A stretch of 64,000 nucleotides of DNA from Cyathus striatus. Its lineage: Eukaryota > Basidiomycota > Agaricomycetes > Agaricales > Nidulariaceae. The DNA lies in the NCBI GenBank assembly GCA_025738555.1, contig JAOVFP010000003.1, forward strand, positions 4,464,001 through 4,528,000, written 5' to 3'. The position numbers were made by a program, and so were the translations under genes. Each line of letters opens with the position of its first letter. Within the stretch, counting starts at the first letter, position 1. This document shows, piece by piece, positions 36,235 to 49,189 of the stretch. The notes beneath the pieces are model-generated. The model did no database searches. It was not told where the DNA came from and saw only the letters and a list, made by a program, of their open reading frames with translations.

Positions 36235-39200
36235 ATGACCTCCCTGACTGCATCCACCAGGGAGTGTCTTCAATTTGGAAGTTGCTGTCTGACTGGAAAG
36301 GTTAAACTTCCAGGATGGGGCCAATCTCCAAGAGAGTTGACAGAGCTGCTTGCAAAGGATGGAAACAAGAATTTCCAGGACAATATTCGTCAATACAACT
36401 GTGCCTTTGCCATGACATCCATGGGAGTTGAGAAAAATGCTTCCATCCAGGCAGGAGGTCCATACATTTTCAAAATTGGAGGTTGAGTTACTCACTTTGC
36501 TGGATCACTCCTACCTTGCCAAGGTCTTCCCAGAAAATATGCTCAACTCTACATTCATGATCCAGCTGAGGCACCTTCAGCTCAGGATTGAATTAATGGT
36601 CATCCTGCAAATCATAATCTTAACATGGATGTCAATGTTATGAGAATATTGGAAGATGTTCTCTATTGTCATCATCCAGGTGCATCAGTGTATCAGAAGG
36701 CCTATCAGGAAATACAGAACAATAACCCTGCTCACAATTTTTGCCTTGCCATTTGTTGTCCTGTAGGCACAGACCGATGGCGATACAATGTTCCAACACA
36801 AGATGAGATTTCTGTTCTTCTGCTTGGTGATGGTGATCAGGTGGAGGGTCCTCACAAGGTGATCATGCATCGCCTTGATGGTAGACCGGAGAGAATCAGT
36901 GAGGTGAATGCAATGTATTGGTCATTTCACTATCCAATCCTGTTTCCACAAGGTCAACTTGGATGGCAGCCTGGCATTAAATATGATGGTGTGAAGGAGG
37001 TGGATAATGTGGATCATCCACCCAACAGGGCACCAGGAGAGGAGGAGGATGCACCCACAACAAGGAAGCACAAGCATGTCTCACAAATTGAGCATTTTTG
37101 CTATTACATCCATCCACATATTGGTGAGAATCTTCATCAATTCAGGACAAAGAAGCTGTTTCAGGAGTATAGTGTGGATACATGGGCATGCACTGAGCAG
37201 GGTTGGTTGCATTGGATTGATGGTCATCAACCAGAGATCTATCAGGGAATTGTGGATGCAATTGCAGTTAATCCAGATGTGCAAGGGGAGGAACTTGGGA
37301 AAAGGGTAATCATTCCATTCAATTTTGCAGGAAGCACTCAATTCATGCAGCAGAACTGTCAGGATGCACCGGCTATCAATCGGCACTTTAAGTTTCCAGA
37401 CTACTTCCTCACAGTGACCATGGATCCCCATCATCCAGATGTGAAGAGTGCCCTCCCTGAAGGGGTGGAAGCTCATGATCAGCCAGACATTGTGGTTTGG
37501 GTGTTTCATCAAATTCAGCAGCAGATTATTTGAGATATCTACCAGGAGGGCATCTTTGGACAATGTGTTGCACATATCCATACCATTGAATACCAGAAGC
37601 ATGGACTGCCACATATGCATTTAATTGTGTTTGTGGCTCCTGAGGACAAGTTGCACACTCCTGAGGATATTGAGAGCATGATCACTGCTGAACTTCCTGA
37701 TCCTGAGACTGAACCTGAGCTGTATGATTTGATTCTGAGAACCATGATTCACAAGCCCTGTGGTCCTGGCAGCAATCAGCCATGTATGGAACATGGCAAG
37801 TGCTCAAAGGGATTTCCAAAGGCTTATTGGGATGAGACCATCATCACAGATGATTCATACTCTGTTCTGAGAAGGAGGGAGATCACAAGATTTCAGCCCA
37901 TGACCAGGGATGGAACCCCAGTGAATAACTGCTGGGTTGCACCATACAATCAATATCTGTCATGGAAGTACCAGTGCCACATTAATGTTGAATGCATTGC
38001 ATCAATCAAGGCCATCAAGTACATTTACAAGTACATTTTCAAAGGCCATGATCGCACTACAGTGGAGTTTTCAAGGGAACTAGATGAGATGAAGACATTC
38101 TTGGATGCTCGCTATATCTCTCCCTGTGAGGCTCTGTGGCGACTGTTTGCATTTAAATTGCATGAAGAGGTTCCAAATGTAGTTCAGCTGTTGACTCATC
38201 TTCCAAATGAGCAGTCTGTTATATATGATCAGAATGCTGAAGATGTGCAGGAGGTGTTGGAGCATGCATCAACACAAGATACAACTCTTACTGCTTACTT
38301 TCAGGCCAATATTGAATACCCAGCAGCAAGGGAGGTTCTGTACCAGGACATGCCCAATACCTTTGTGTGGAATAAAACTGAGTGCACATGGACAGTTCAT
38401 CAGTGAGGATTTGCAATTGAATGAACATACTTTGTTCATCCAAATGCTGGGGAGCAATTCTACCTGTGAACATTGCTAACAGTGGTCAAGGGTGCAAAAT
38501 CCTTTGCTGACTTGCGAACAGTTGATGGAGTTGTGCATCAGACATTCAGAGAGGCATGTCTGGCTTTAGGCCTTCTGCAGGATGATGGTGAATGGAGAGA
38601 GTGTTTGCGAGATGCTGCTGCTATGAAGACAGGATATCAGCTGCACAGCCTGTTTGGGACAATTCTTCAAGACTGTGGACCTGTAGAGTATGTGTGTGAG
38701 AAGTAACAAGAGTAAAGGAGGGTGGTTGAGAGGATAGAGAGTAATAAAGGAGCAAGGAGGGTGATGAGAGAGCAAATAACTCAGACACAAACACTAACAC
38801 AGACACAAGATGAGTAGGAAACTTGTTAACAACTACCAAGTTACAGAGTGTTTATATACTGAGTAAGTCTACCAAAGTCCAACCAAAGTCCTGTAACTAA
38901 GGTAACTGACAGCTGTCAATCTGTCAATCACATATCTGTCAATCAAGTATCTGTCAATCACAGAACTGTCAAGTATGACAGGTGACAAGTGACAGCTGTC
39001 AAAGAAGCTGTGCAACCCAGAATATCTAACAATGTGGGACTCTGGAATGAATTTAAGGAACACATCTGTGATGATCTGGGACATATTATTCAAACACACC
39101 TTGATCTTGCAGATCCTACAGAGCAACAAATCTATGATTATGGGTTGTACCTGATTGATAAATTTCTAATCAGTTCTGGCAAGTCTCTGTCAGAATGGAA

Positions 39201-40734
39201 AGATATGCCACTACCAACAGAAAACTGGCATGAATGGGAGCAGCAAGCCAACAACAGGAGGGAAGACCAGTCCAACAATCCATTAATTGCAGTATACACT
39301 GCATACAATATAGTGGAACAGCATGCTCTGGGTCAGGAGCAACTGGCAACTTTGAATGAGGAGCAGTGTGCAGCCTTTGATCAGATAGTGCACACCATTG
39401 AGACAAAACCTGGGGAACTGTTCTTCTTGCATGGCCCTGGAGGAACAGGAAAGACCTATGTGTACAACACACTATGCTATTACCTTCTGGGGGAGGGAAA
39501 GATAGTGATTGTTGTTGCATCATCAGGGATTGCTGCACTTCTGATTGTTGGAGGGCAAACAGCTCACTCTGTGTTCAAAATACCAATTGACATCAATGAG
39601 ACATCAATGTGCAATATTGCATGGGGGTCTGATCTTGCTGGGCTGATTAAGAAGGCTGATGCAGTGTTTTGGGATGAGGCACCAATGCAGCACTGACATA
39701 TCCATGAGGCAGTGAGCTATACATTCAAAGATCTTCATCGTGATGAGTGACCATTTGGAGGATGCACTGTGGTGTATGATGGAGACTGGCAACAAATCCT
39801 TCCTGTGGTGGTACAAGGGAGCCGAGCTCAAATTGTGTCAGCATGCCTTCAGAGATCTGATCTTTGGGCAGACATTACAGTGATTCACTTGTGACATAAC
39901 ATGCAATTGAATGTGGAGGATGCAGATGAATGAGATTTTGCTGCATGGCAGCTGGGTGTGGGTCATGGGGAGCACACTGTTAATGAAGATATCCAAATAC
40001 CAAATTACTTCAAGTGCACTTCAAATACTGTGGAGTCCCTTATTTCAGCAATCTACCCTGGACTTTCATCAGCTGAAGGAAATACTGATGAGTACTATGC
40101 TGAGCAAACAATTCTGTCAAGTCAGAATGATGATGTGGATGGTCTGAACTCTCAGATTCTGGCTTCATTCCCAGGGGAGGCAACTTCATTACACAGTGCA
40201 GATACACTTCCAGAAGATCATGGATATGATGGGGAACTTCTTTACCCTGTGGAGTACCTGAACACGATCAACTGCTCTGGATTACCACTGGCACACTTGG
40301 AATTGAAGATAGGATGTCCTGTGATGGTGCTTCAGAACCTGAGTGTTTCTGATGGAGTGTGCAATGGCAGCCATGGAGTGATTACACAAATACAAAACTG
40401 AGTGTTGGAAGTTCAGTTATTAACTGGGGACAAGAGAGGGTGTCAAGTGTTTATACCACAGTTGAAAATTGAACCATCTGCTTCACAAGTGCCATTCCAG
40501 TTTTGTTGACATCAGTTCCCTGTTCAACTTGCATTTGTGATGATGATCAATAAATTACAAGGACAATCAGTTTCTAATGTTGGATTGGATCTTTGAAATG
40601 GGGTGTTTACACATGGACAGTTCTATGTTGGAGTTTCACGAGTACAATCAGTATACAAGATAAAGGTGATTTGGGATGCCAGATCTGAAGAAGCTGTTAC
40701 AAAGAATATAGTGTACCCAGAAGTGTTACTTTAG
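36235..40734 (+). pseudogene. Helitron Rep-helicase, single frame with about 13 TGA codons
   Basis: All segments share one reading frame to the TAG at 40732-40734. The N-terminal Helitron-like region starts abruptly (CLQFGSCCLTGKVKLP; FQDNIRQYNCAFAMTS). The HUH replicase motif is in EYQKHGLPHMHLIVFV (about 37590-37630), and KYIYKYIFKGHDR carries the paired tyrosines (about 38025). The helicase part shows Walker A GPGGTGKTY (about 39433), [17 protein letters not shown] and a C-terminal INKLQGQSVSNVGL and THGQFYVGVSRVQ. In-frame TGAs lie near 36484, 36589, 37531, 38404, 38422, 38467, 39694, 39748, 39892, 39929, 40399, 40507 and 40594. TAA/TAG occur only within a 0.3-kb insertion. Intact relatives transpose as rolling circles; this copy is dead and 5' truncated. 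Confidence 0.9.
38690..38990. mobile_element. About 0.3-kb insertion within the Helitron helicase
   Basis: Between LQDCGPVE and NNVGLWNEFKEHICDD, which should be almost adjacent, lies unrelated sequence with TAA/TAG stops and repeated CTGTCAATCA words. It begins near TGTGAGAAGTAAC and ends near AGTATGACA, suggesting a solo LTR-like piece. GTATG at both edges could be a 5-bp duplication, but the limits are uncertain. Confidence 0.5.
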
Positions 40735-40845
40735 ATTATATTTGATATTGTAAATAAGTTTTTTGTAGTGTAAAGTAGTGTATATTATGGATATTGATAT
40801 ATATGTTCAGAATTGGAATAAGAGATTAGAAGTGAAATTGAATAG

Positions 40846-41060
40846 CAGGGGGTTTGGGGGGTGCAACCCCCCAAGAAGAAAAAAAGCAGGGGTCTGGGGG
40901 CGCAGCCCCTCAGTGTAAGGAACTGGGATTAAGAAGTGGGGGGTCTGGGGGGCACAGCCCCACAGCAGGCCATCAGTCATGTGGAGCAGAGGAGGGAGCC
41001 GACAGGCTCCCATTCCCATAGTGGAGCACAGGTGTAAGGCTTGTCTTATATATAATGAGA
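40846..41060. repeat. G-rich hairpin repeat, copy 1
   Basis: Three hairpins of the type GGGGGGTGCAACCCCCC, GGGGGCGCAGCCCC and GGGGGGCACAGCCCC spaced about 55-60 bp, followed by GAGCCGACAGGCTCCC and TTGTCTTATATATAATGAG. It begins about 110 bp after the Helitron stop. Confidence 0.85.
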
Positions 41061-42270
41061 CAAGGCATGTGGAAAGTGGGTATATATGGGACTTTTGGGG
41101 GTCAGGGTTTGAGGGGTTTTGATGGGGTCCTGTTGTTCAAAACACATGGATGTAAACAATGTTAAATATAAACAACATTATAGATGACCAAGCAAAAAAA
41201 GTAAATGACTAAGCATCATGAGAGAAGGCCTGGGAAAGTGGATATATTAGATGTAACTGTGGGACACTTGAAAATGCACATGCCACAATGGGTGATTAAG
41301 TAATGGCTGGAGTTCTGCTACTGGCACTTCCCTTCCCTTCCCTTCCCCCCCCCCTCCCCCTCCCCCCTTGAATATAAAAACCAAAATAATGGAGTATATT
41401 TGAATGGATAATAATGGCACAATAATAATTAAATTTCGGATTTATGTGAGTATTGTAGTGATTTATAGTGTATTTGTTAGAGTTTGTGGTGTTGTAATGC
41501 TCTGTTTAGTGTTTATATATTGTGCTGTAATGAGTGTTAATTGCAATGATTTCTGTGGGTGGATATAAATATTGAGGATATATACATAGATGACATGTGT
41601 GATATATATACATACACCTGAAGTAATAGGAGTAAATTAATGGTGGATTTGGTAATAATTGAGCTGGATTACAGTATGAGTTGAAAAATATATATAATGT
41701 AGACAAAGAATATTTGTGAAGAATAGAGGGATTATTTGTGTTGTAATTTAAGTGATTTTGGTGATGGGTGTGATATTGAGGAAGACAGTTGCTCTGGGCA
41801 ATTGTTGGGGGTGTAAAATATGATATATATGACATGGGTGATATAATGTAGATTAGGTGCAATAAATTAAAGGGAGCTCTAACTGATTGGTACTATTGAT
41901 GTGTGAAATTGATAGAAATAGTTAGAGATATATAAGTAATGTAATTTACGTGTAAATGGTAGGAGAAGAGATATGTAAGTGATATAAGTTAAGTGTAAAT
42001 GGTGATGGGTGATGAATGTGTGTGGATGTGTGTAGTGAGGATGTGTGGAGATGTAAACAATATGGGTGTGTTATTGCACACCTGTTTTGTGAGCAGGTTT
42101 CCCAGTATTTTGCTTTTGTTTCACAAGAAAGCCATGTTTCATAGTGAAAATTTAAGAAAGGGGTTGCTGAAATCAAGGTTGGTTGTGATGAAAAGATCAT
42201 CTTATATATAAAAGGTAGATTGATAATGTAATTTATGTGTAAATAGTGATGGATATATTCCTCATGGGTT
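41061..42270. other. AT-rich intergenic, no gene recognised
   Basis: Contains a poly-C/CCTTCCC run near 41330-41370 and short frames only. It separates hairpin copies 1 and 2. Confidence 0.5.
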
Positions 42271-42485
42271 AGCAGGGGGTTTGGGGGGTGCAACCCTCCA
42301 AGAAGAAAAAAACAGGGGTCTGGGTGTGCAGCCCCTCAGCCAAAGGACTGGGATTAAGAAGCAGGGGGTCTGGGGGGTGCAGCCCCACAGCAAGCTGTCA
42401 TCTGTGTGGAGTGGAGGAGGGAGCTGACAGGCTTCTGTACCTGTAGCAGAGCATGAGTGTAAAGCTTGTCTATATATAATGAGAG
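42271..42485. repeat. G-rich hairpin repeat, copy 2
   Basis: Direct copy of 40846-41060 with the same three hairpins and the same TCTATATATAATGAG end. Confidence 0.85.
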
Positions 42486-43557
42486 AAGGGTGGGAAATGT
42501 GGGTATAACAGTCACATGGGAGAGGCAGTGTTTAGTAATGTGACCTTATTAGCACTGAGTTACTGTATTTGGAATTTAAATGTGACTAAGCATATGGCAA
42601 ATGAGTTGCAAACAAGTCCAGATCAGCTGTTTTTGGAATCTTACTAAGCCATAATTCTTACTAAGCATCTTGAAAGGTTCTTGCCACAACTTTGCCACAC
42701 TGTTGCTGATGCTCAGCTGCCACTCCTCCTTTGCTCCCTCCATTGCCCTTTCTTGAATTTTAACCTCACTATGATGCTGTATGCATTTTGACACAATATT
42801 AATTTATTTTACTGATGTTTCACATTTTTCTGCAGCTGCTGCACTATACTAAAATGTGTTTCTTCTTTTCTGCAAATGATTAGTAAGCTTCTTGAAATAT
42901 ATTCTCACATGCACACATACTCAACCTCACTGCTGCACTGCTAACTGCTAACTGCTAACTGCTGTCCTCATCTTTTCTCAACACCTTCCCCCTTTGAGTT
43001 GACATTATATTTTTAATCTTTACACATAATAATGACACTATAAACAATTAATTTTCGCTTTTTCTGTGGGTACTGTAATTGTTTAAAGAGAAGGGGGGGT
43101 AAGTATATTATATAGGTAGAATAAAATGAAGAATATCAAACTAATAATAAAGTAATAAATTAACTGTACTTAGGCAATGTGAGGGGTACAAGTATAGGTG
43201 TTCTTCACATTACCTGTGACTAATACATAGGAATAATTAAAGAACACTTAGCAATGTGATAGATATAAAAAATGGGTAAGGGTGCTGAGACCTTAGATTA
43301 GTAGGTAAGGATCTGTAGTGGGTGGATGGTGTATGTATAATTATAATACTCATGGGTGTGGTGACTTTTTAGAGTACTACACATATATACATGAGCATGG
43401 GCATGGGTGATCTCTGATATGCTGTTCAACAAAGTAAATGACTAAGCTTCTTGAAAAGGTTGTGTGCAATATATAACTTATGAGTATAGTAATTTGGACT
43501 AAATTTCCAAATTTTATATATATATACATCACAGGTAGATATATTCCTCACAGGTAA
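42486..43557. other. AT-rich intergenic, no gene recognised
   Basis: Separates hairpin copies 2 and 3. GCTAACTGCTAACTGCTAACT is a small tandem repeat near 42938-42960. A 72-aa minus-strand frame at 42576-42794 is unsupported. Confidence 0.45.
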
Positions 43558-43757
43558 GCAGGGGGGTTGGGGGGTGCAGCACCCCAAGAGAGAAAAAAGT
43601 GGGGGTCTGGGGGTGCAGCCCCTCAGCCTAAAGAACTGGGATGAAGAAGCAGGGGGTCTGGGGGGCGCAGCCCCACAGCAAGCTGTCATCCGTGTGGAGT
43701 GGAGGAGGGAGCCAACAGGCTCCTGTTCCCATAGCAGAGCATGGGTGTAAAGCTTGT
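43558..43757. repeat. G-rich hairpin repeat, copy 3
   Basis: Third direct copy, also preceded by GATATATTCCTCA as in copy 2. It ends GTGTAAAGCTTGTT. Confidence 0.85.
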
Positions 43758-45109
43758 TATGGATTAATATAATTGCCATTAGATCTTATCGGAAGGCCAT
43801 AGTATTAGAATATGTGACACTAACCACCACTTTTGTTATGTAAGAATTCATTCCCACCACTCTCCAATGGGTGGGAAATATTCTATTGGATTATATTAGA
43901 TTCTGAGCTTTCTATTGCATTAAAATTATTTCCATGCCATCTATTGAGACAAAATAATTATAGTAGTATGTATTTTAGCAATGTAATCCATTGGGTTCCA
44001 TACTAACAACCCTATCCCATGCTCACAATTATTGCTGGTTATCCCAAGCAACCCCGGCTTTCATGGCACTCACAACAAATCCAGTCATTACAATGCATGT
44101 TACATAATTCCATTTAATTCTACATAAATCTATTATATTCTGTCCGCTATGTATGTGGTGCGCTTTTTTACTGATGTTAGTGGTAAGTTCCCTTACTCTC
44201 CCACCCCCCTGACATCGCCAAACATTGTACAAACAAGGTGTGCCATATTATTTGGAGGTCTCAGACAAATACTTAGATAATCAAACTGTTGTCAATGTGG
44301 TGAGGCCAAGCGCGATGTAATCAAAGTTCAAATTTGAAATACAAAGTACTTACATACTTGATATTTAGTACTTTAGTGCTTAAGTAAATATTGTAAGGGG
44401 CTCAGTCATCAGTTTAGGACAGCTTTATTCACAAAGCAAGTAAGATATTGTATTAAAGGTATGTAATTTACTGTAATATACACATGTATGAACATAAACA
44501 ACATCGATGGCATGTAAGTGGGTGCAGACGAGTTGGGCGCATAGGGCTCATCCTGCCGTTCCCACTTACAACACACCCCGCCTCGGCTTCAAGCGCTCTA
44601 CCTACGATACACAGACGTGGCAGACCAACATGGTACTCACCAAGCGGACGTGCCACTCCACCTCCCAACGGAGTCCTATGCCCTTCTCCCCAAGTCCCCA
44701 CTACGATCCACCAACCACCCACCTCCCACCTTGTACCACCCATTATCCTCTCCTGCCATTCCCTTCTGTCCTTGCGCCCTTGCTTTTGTTGGTCTTGGTG
44801 CATCGGTGGTCATTTGCTAATGTGCCGCATTGCACTGTGAATGGCGCTGGCCCAATGCTCAGTCTTCTTTCTGAATGTGGCTTGGCCTGCTCTATTCTGA
44901 AGGGACCGGCGGGTGACGAGGGGGGGGCAGACAATGGGTGGGGAGGATAGGTGGAGGGGGGTTGGAAGGAGAGGTGAATGACATTTGTTGATGCGTTCAA
45001 CTAAGTGTGTTCTCGCACACACGTGACGGAAACCGTGAGATCAAATGTTCATTTTTAGAAATGTCAGGGGAGGGAGAGCAGGGTGCGCTGGTGGTCGAGG
45101 TAGTGGTCG
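43758..45109. other. No gene recognised
   Basis: 44484-44950 is GC-richer with long overlapping frames on both strands, but no motif or splice structure. It shares GCCGTTCCCACTTA with 11307 and may be an old repeat. Confidence 0.4.
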
Positions 45110-45403
45110 ACGTTAGAATGGCAGTCTCATTTGGGTTAGGATCCAGGTTAGGGTTAAAAAATGATTGTGCTCGTCAATGCCCTCAACTTGCCAATTCCTC
45201 TTTCTTCTCCATCCTAAATTAATGCTATGTTGGCTATACCATCTGATGTCTTGCTGCCACTGGTGATCTTCAGAGTCCAAAACCCTGAAATATGCTGGCC
45301 ACTGCTTTAAGTGGGCTTTGAAATTTTGAAATTTGACCTCAGACCAGGAACCACGGTCCTCGCACATGCTTGATACTTCCACTCCCACCATTTCTTCTCA
45401 TCG

Positions 45404-46283
45404 ATGCCCATAGCACTTAGAACGCTGTTGAGGTATCGCACCACACTGAACAGCCTGCCCTTCAGTGTCTCTTGCACCTCGTCTCCTACTCTCTGGTTCC
45501 CTCAAATTCGGGCTGCTAATTCTAAGCTACCTGTCATCAGACTCTCCTTTTTACTATGAACACTACACACAACATCAACATGTCCACAGAACATCTCTAG
45601 CTCAACCTCAAGCGTCCCTGCTCCCACACTTTTGTACAGAATCCGCTACAGGCATGATAGAACTCAATGCTCAAAGGCGCTAGGCATGATAATTGGCATG
45701 TCCCACTACAGTTCATCCATTCATCACACAATTGATTGACACTTGGCAGGCCTCTCAATAGCCTCCATCGTCTTCACTATATCCACCTTGTACACCGCAT
45801 ACGACTTCTATAGAAGAGCAACAGCCCTCGACATCATATCCCAGCTTCAAGCCCAATCCTACTCGAATACCTCTGTATCAGATATGCTCCAGTCCATCAA
45901 AACCATCATGTCCATTCTCGTGAAAGCAACCAACTCCCCACCGCACCTAAACTACCTCCTCGATATCATAGAAAAGTATATCAAGCTACATCAAGTGGAA
46001 ATGGACAACTATGAGGTGGATGCTCTGCAGCTTATGCTTCTGCCTGTGTCGCAGGAGGTGTGGGATATGCTTCATTATGTGGAGTTTGCAAAGTGGAATC
46101 TTGTGGTGTGTATGAAGGCAATGGAGTTGGTAATTGATCGTCATATGCAGGAGCTGGGCCCAGTAGTTTTGGTAGATAAACTTATGGAATGAGGCGGGGA
46201 GGTTGGGTGATCGTGTAATGGGTGATAAGAATCGGAAGGAGGAGGAACAGAAGGCTAAGAGTGATATACAGGTTATTGGATGA
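45404..46283 (+). pseudogene. Type-A duplicated gene, decayed copy 1
   Basis: Nearly identical to the intact minus-strand copy at 49905-50834. The frame starts at ATG 45404 but meets TGA at 45557-45559, exactly where copy 4 has an arginine CGA. The intron donor GTACGT of copy 4 is GCATGT here (about 45690). A deletion of about 47 nt near 46190 (after DKLME) removes a C-terminal block and brings in a stop at once. The region ends with the shared VQVIG-type terminus. It is part of an inverted duplication. Confidence 0.85.
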
Positions 46284-46509
46284 TGTTGTTGCAATGTTCA
46301 CTTGGGTTTAGACACAGCAAGTTTCATTAATATCACTTTTGTCTTAGAGCTAGCACGTCTACCGCCAGGGAAGGAAGCTCGATAAGAGGTATATGTGGTG
46401 ATCTACTGACGATGCATTGAACTAAAACTGTGTGCATAGAGGATATAAATACAAAATCCACCAGTCCATATAATCGCAACAGGGTATATTACAATCCATG
46501 CACCGGTAA

Positions 46510-47527
46510 CTACTTCACCTCTCCTCCCTCTTGCACACCGCTACCTCCATCCCCAGCATCAATAGTAGCCGCAACATCAAACAACGTATCAGTCATCACC
46601 AACTCATAGTTTGAAAGTTTTATCATAGTATAAATCGGCAAATTTCCCACTTGCGCATTCTTGTCAATCATGATCAACAATTCACCGAACTGCAGATAAA
46701 GAAGGAGTTTAGCTGCATCCTTTGGAGTGCTAGCTATCATTTCCTGGAAGTTCGAACCCACGGTTATGAATTCCTTGACTTTTATTTTGCTGTCGATTAT
46801 CTCTCACCATCATTTTGGATGTGCTCCAAAGTCCTGTTCAAATTTTGAGATTAGGCTGTCCCGATTGGATGGGTGGTCACCGGGTTGAGACATTTCACTG
46901 TACAAAGCAGCCAGCTGAAGATTTTTATAACTCCAAATGGCCTTCTTTATCCAGTTCTGATTCTGTATCCGATCATGCTCGTCTTCAATGTGTTTTAAAA
47001 TGCACAGGATGATGGATATATGCTCCAGCAGCTCTTCCGGTGTGGATGTTTCATCTAAACGGAAAAGGCGAAGGTGTAATTGTAGATCGCAAACTATTTC
47101 TGCTGCATTGTGTATACACTCCAATTCAGCTAGCCATGAAGTTGCTTCGTATGCCATGGAGATGGAGAAGAGGGTTAAACTGGCTGGTTCATGATTGCAA
47201 TGTAAGTTGGATTTTTAGAGTAATGCTACTGTACTGACTGATGGCTGCGCCCCTCCGTATCAACCTTCATGTTCCATTTGTCCTGTACAGAGCTCGATAA
47301 AATAGACTTGAAATCGTGATGGGTGGAGATGTGGCATTGGTAAGTGACGAGGTGGTGTACAGAGCTCGTGCTCGTGCCTGTGGTTCTGCAGTGAATGACA
47401 GTGTGATCTGAGCCTTTGTTCTTGTTCGAGGGAATTTAGTAGCAGTGGTGAAGGTAGGAGAAGCTTGAAAGGACAGCGTGTTCAGTGTAGCATGCGACTT
47501 TAATAGTGTCCTTTGTGACATTGCCAT
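46510..47527 (-). pseudogene. Type-B duplicated gene, copy 2 (probably decayed)
   Basis: Exon 1 (from 47527) encodes an arginine/serine/threonine-rich N-terminus of mitochondrial-presequence type ending in LYTTSS...SLFYRALYRTNGT, then TGA where copy 3 reads RR. Exon 2 holds EIVCDLQLHLRLFRL and TPEELLEHISIILCILKHIE, then two in-frame TGAs near 46805, and the same frame continues to 46510. The intron position matches that of type A, so types A and B are old paralogs. Function unknown. Confidence 0.6.
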
Positions 47528-47599
47528 TGATGAGCAGGTTGGCGAAGATGGAAGTTAAGTGTGAGAGTGGGGAGTGCTAAGTATTGCCACAGGTAACGT

Positions 47600-49130
47600 G
47601 GTAACGTGCAGAGGACTGTTCTGGTTATTGGGCCGCTAATAATCAAACTAACTCTGCATAAGTACACCCCAAGCACAAAGTTTTAATGTTAGCTGTTACT
47701 AAAATACACATCTGTAGTCAAATACTTGACCTAAGTAGTATTGTCAATTAAATCATGGATTAATAGCAGAATCTGGAGATGTGGGATAGTCAAGACATCC
47801 AGTACATACAAAGAAATTTAACGTGCTCTTAGTTTGACTTGTGCAAGCACGAAGTCTTAAGCCCAGAACCCACGACAAGGGAGCATGAGGAAGGATAACA
47901 AGTATCCCACCCACCCTGGGAAGACGTACCTTTATATCCCGAATCTCAAATGTTGTCAAATGTTTTCGATGTCGGCATGCCAGAAGGTTAGGATAGGAAC
48001 GGGGTCAAAATGATAGACAAATATGCCAGTTCAACGCCAAACCTAAGCCCGACAAAGCACATGTTTACTGTACTAATCAAAATACTTTGGCAGTCACGCG
48101 TCACACAACTACCTGATATGCTGAAATTTAGTACTTGTCATGCATCATAACTGCAACTGACGGAAGGTCTGAGATGTCACAGATAAAAATTTCGCTGAAG
48201 AGGGTTCAAACTAATGAATTTTCAATTTTTCTTCGCAAATTTGGCCTTTTACAGTGTTTAAATACAACTTACTGTTAGACCATGACATGTTATAAATTAA
48301 TTACACTTAAGAGCTATATATTTGGGGCTCTTCTACTCATGAAGATGCCGAATTTTTTAAATTGTCACACAATATTTTCGACCTGACGAAGTGGTTCCGC
48401 GGTTGGACCTGTCACGCACATATAAGGGTGCCGAAGTATTTTGATTAGTACAGTAATATAATTAAAACATGGTGGGTACAGCACAAATTGTACGGAGGAA
48501 ATATCAGAATGCTAACGAAATAAGTGTGTTGACAAACCTAAGTTGTGAATAGCACATGTAGAGTACTATCCCCAGCCTGGTGGACAGCACAGATTCGCCA
48601 GACACACGACTCGCTACCGAGGAATATGTGTGTTCAACGCCAAACCTAAGTTGTGTGGACGTTGTGCATGCCGAACCAGGTGGGTACAACACATATTTGC
48701 CCATCGGAAAAGCCAGGGACGAATGTCGAGGTTTCAGATATGGTTGTCGCCAGAGACCAAAGTTCGAACCAAAGCTGCACGAGAAAAAGAGAGGAGTGAG
48801 GGGTTGTCGAGAAGGAGAGTACGCACTTTTCGAAACTGCCAGGCATGACTCCGAGACATCATCAGAGACCGCAGGCGGCGGACAACATTGTTCGCTAGAG
48901 ATGGAGAAACGTTGGTAAGTAGGCATTCTTGAGCCAGAAGAAGATGGGTCCAGGAGGCTGACACGAACGATGGAAGCGAGAGTGTAACCAAGGATGCCAC
49001 AAAGAAAACCACTAGTAGAGAAGACTATGGGTAAATATCAACGAAAGTTAATGAGATAAAACATACATCTGGACAAGTTCACGATAAATTCAATAAACAA
49101 TGAGACAAAGTTGCCGGACGAGCGGTCCAA
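47600..49130. other. Spacer of the inverted duplication
   Basis: Holds a mariner-like MITE and direct repeats of TTCAACGCCAAACCTAAG (near 48030 and 48632) with GGTGGGTACA words. Long frames at 48500-48926 overlap on both strands without motifs. Confidence 0.5.
48068..48453. mobile_element. 386-bp MITE with TA target duplication (Tc1/mariner-like)
   Basis: TIRs of about 26 bp start CTGTACTAATCAAAATACTT and are mirrored at the right end (AAGTATTTTGATTAGTACAG). The element is flanked by TA at 48066-48067 and 48454-48455. No ORF. The superfamily call rests on the TA duplication. Confidence 0.8.
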
Positions 49131-49189
49131 GAGCGGTCGGCCACCACAAATATAGAATTAACAGTGAACACTTACCAACACCACCACTG

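Noticed and set aside
36235..40734. TGA recoding or readthrough in transposon genes
   Set aside because: Ordinary host genes here use TGA as a normal stop, and a CGA to TGA substitution is seen between duplicates; CpG decay is simpler.
44484..44950. Two overlapping ORFs of 118 and 147 aa
   Set aside because: Both strands are open in a GC-rich patch, no motif, no splice structure; treated as non-coding.
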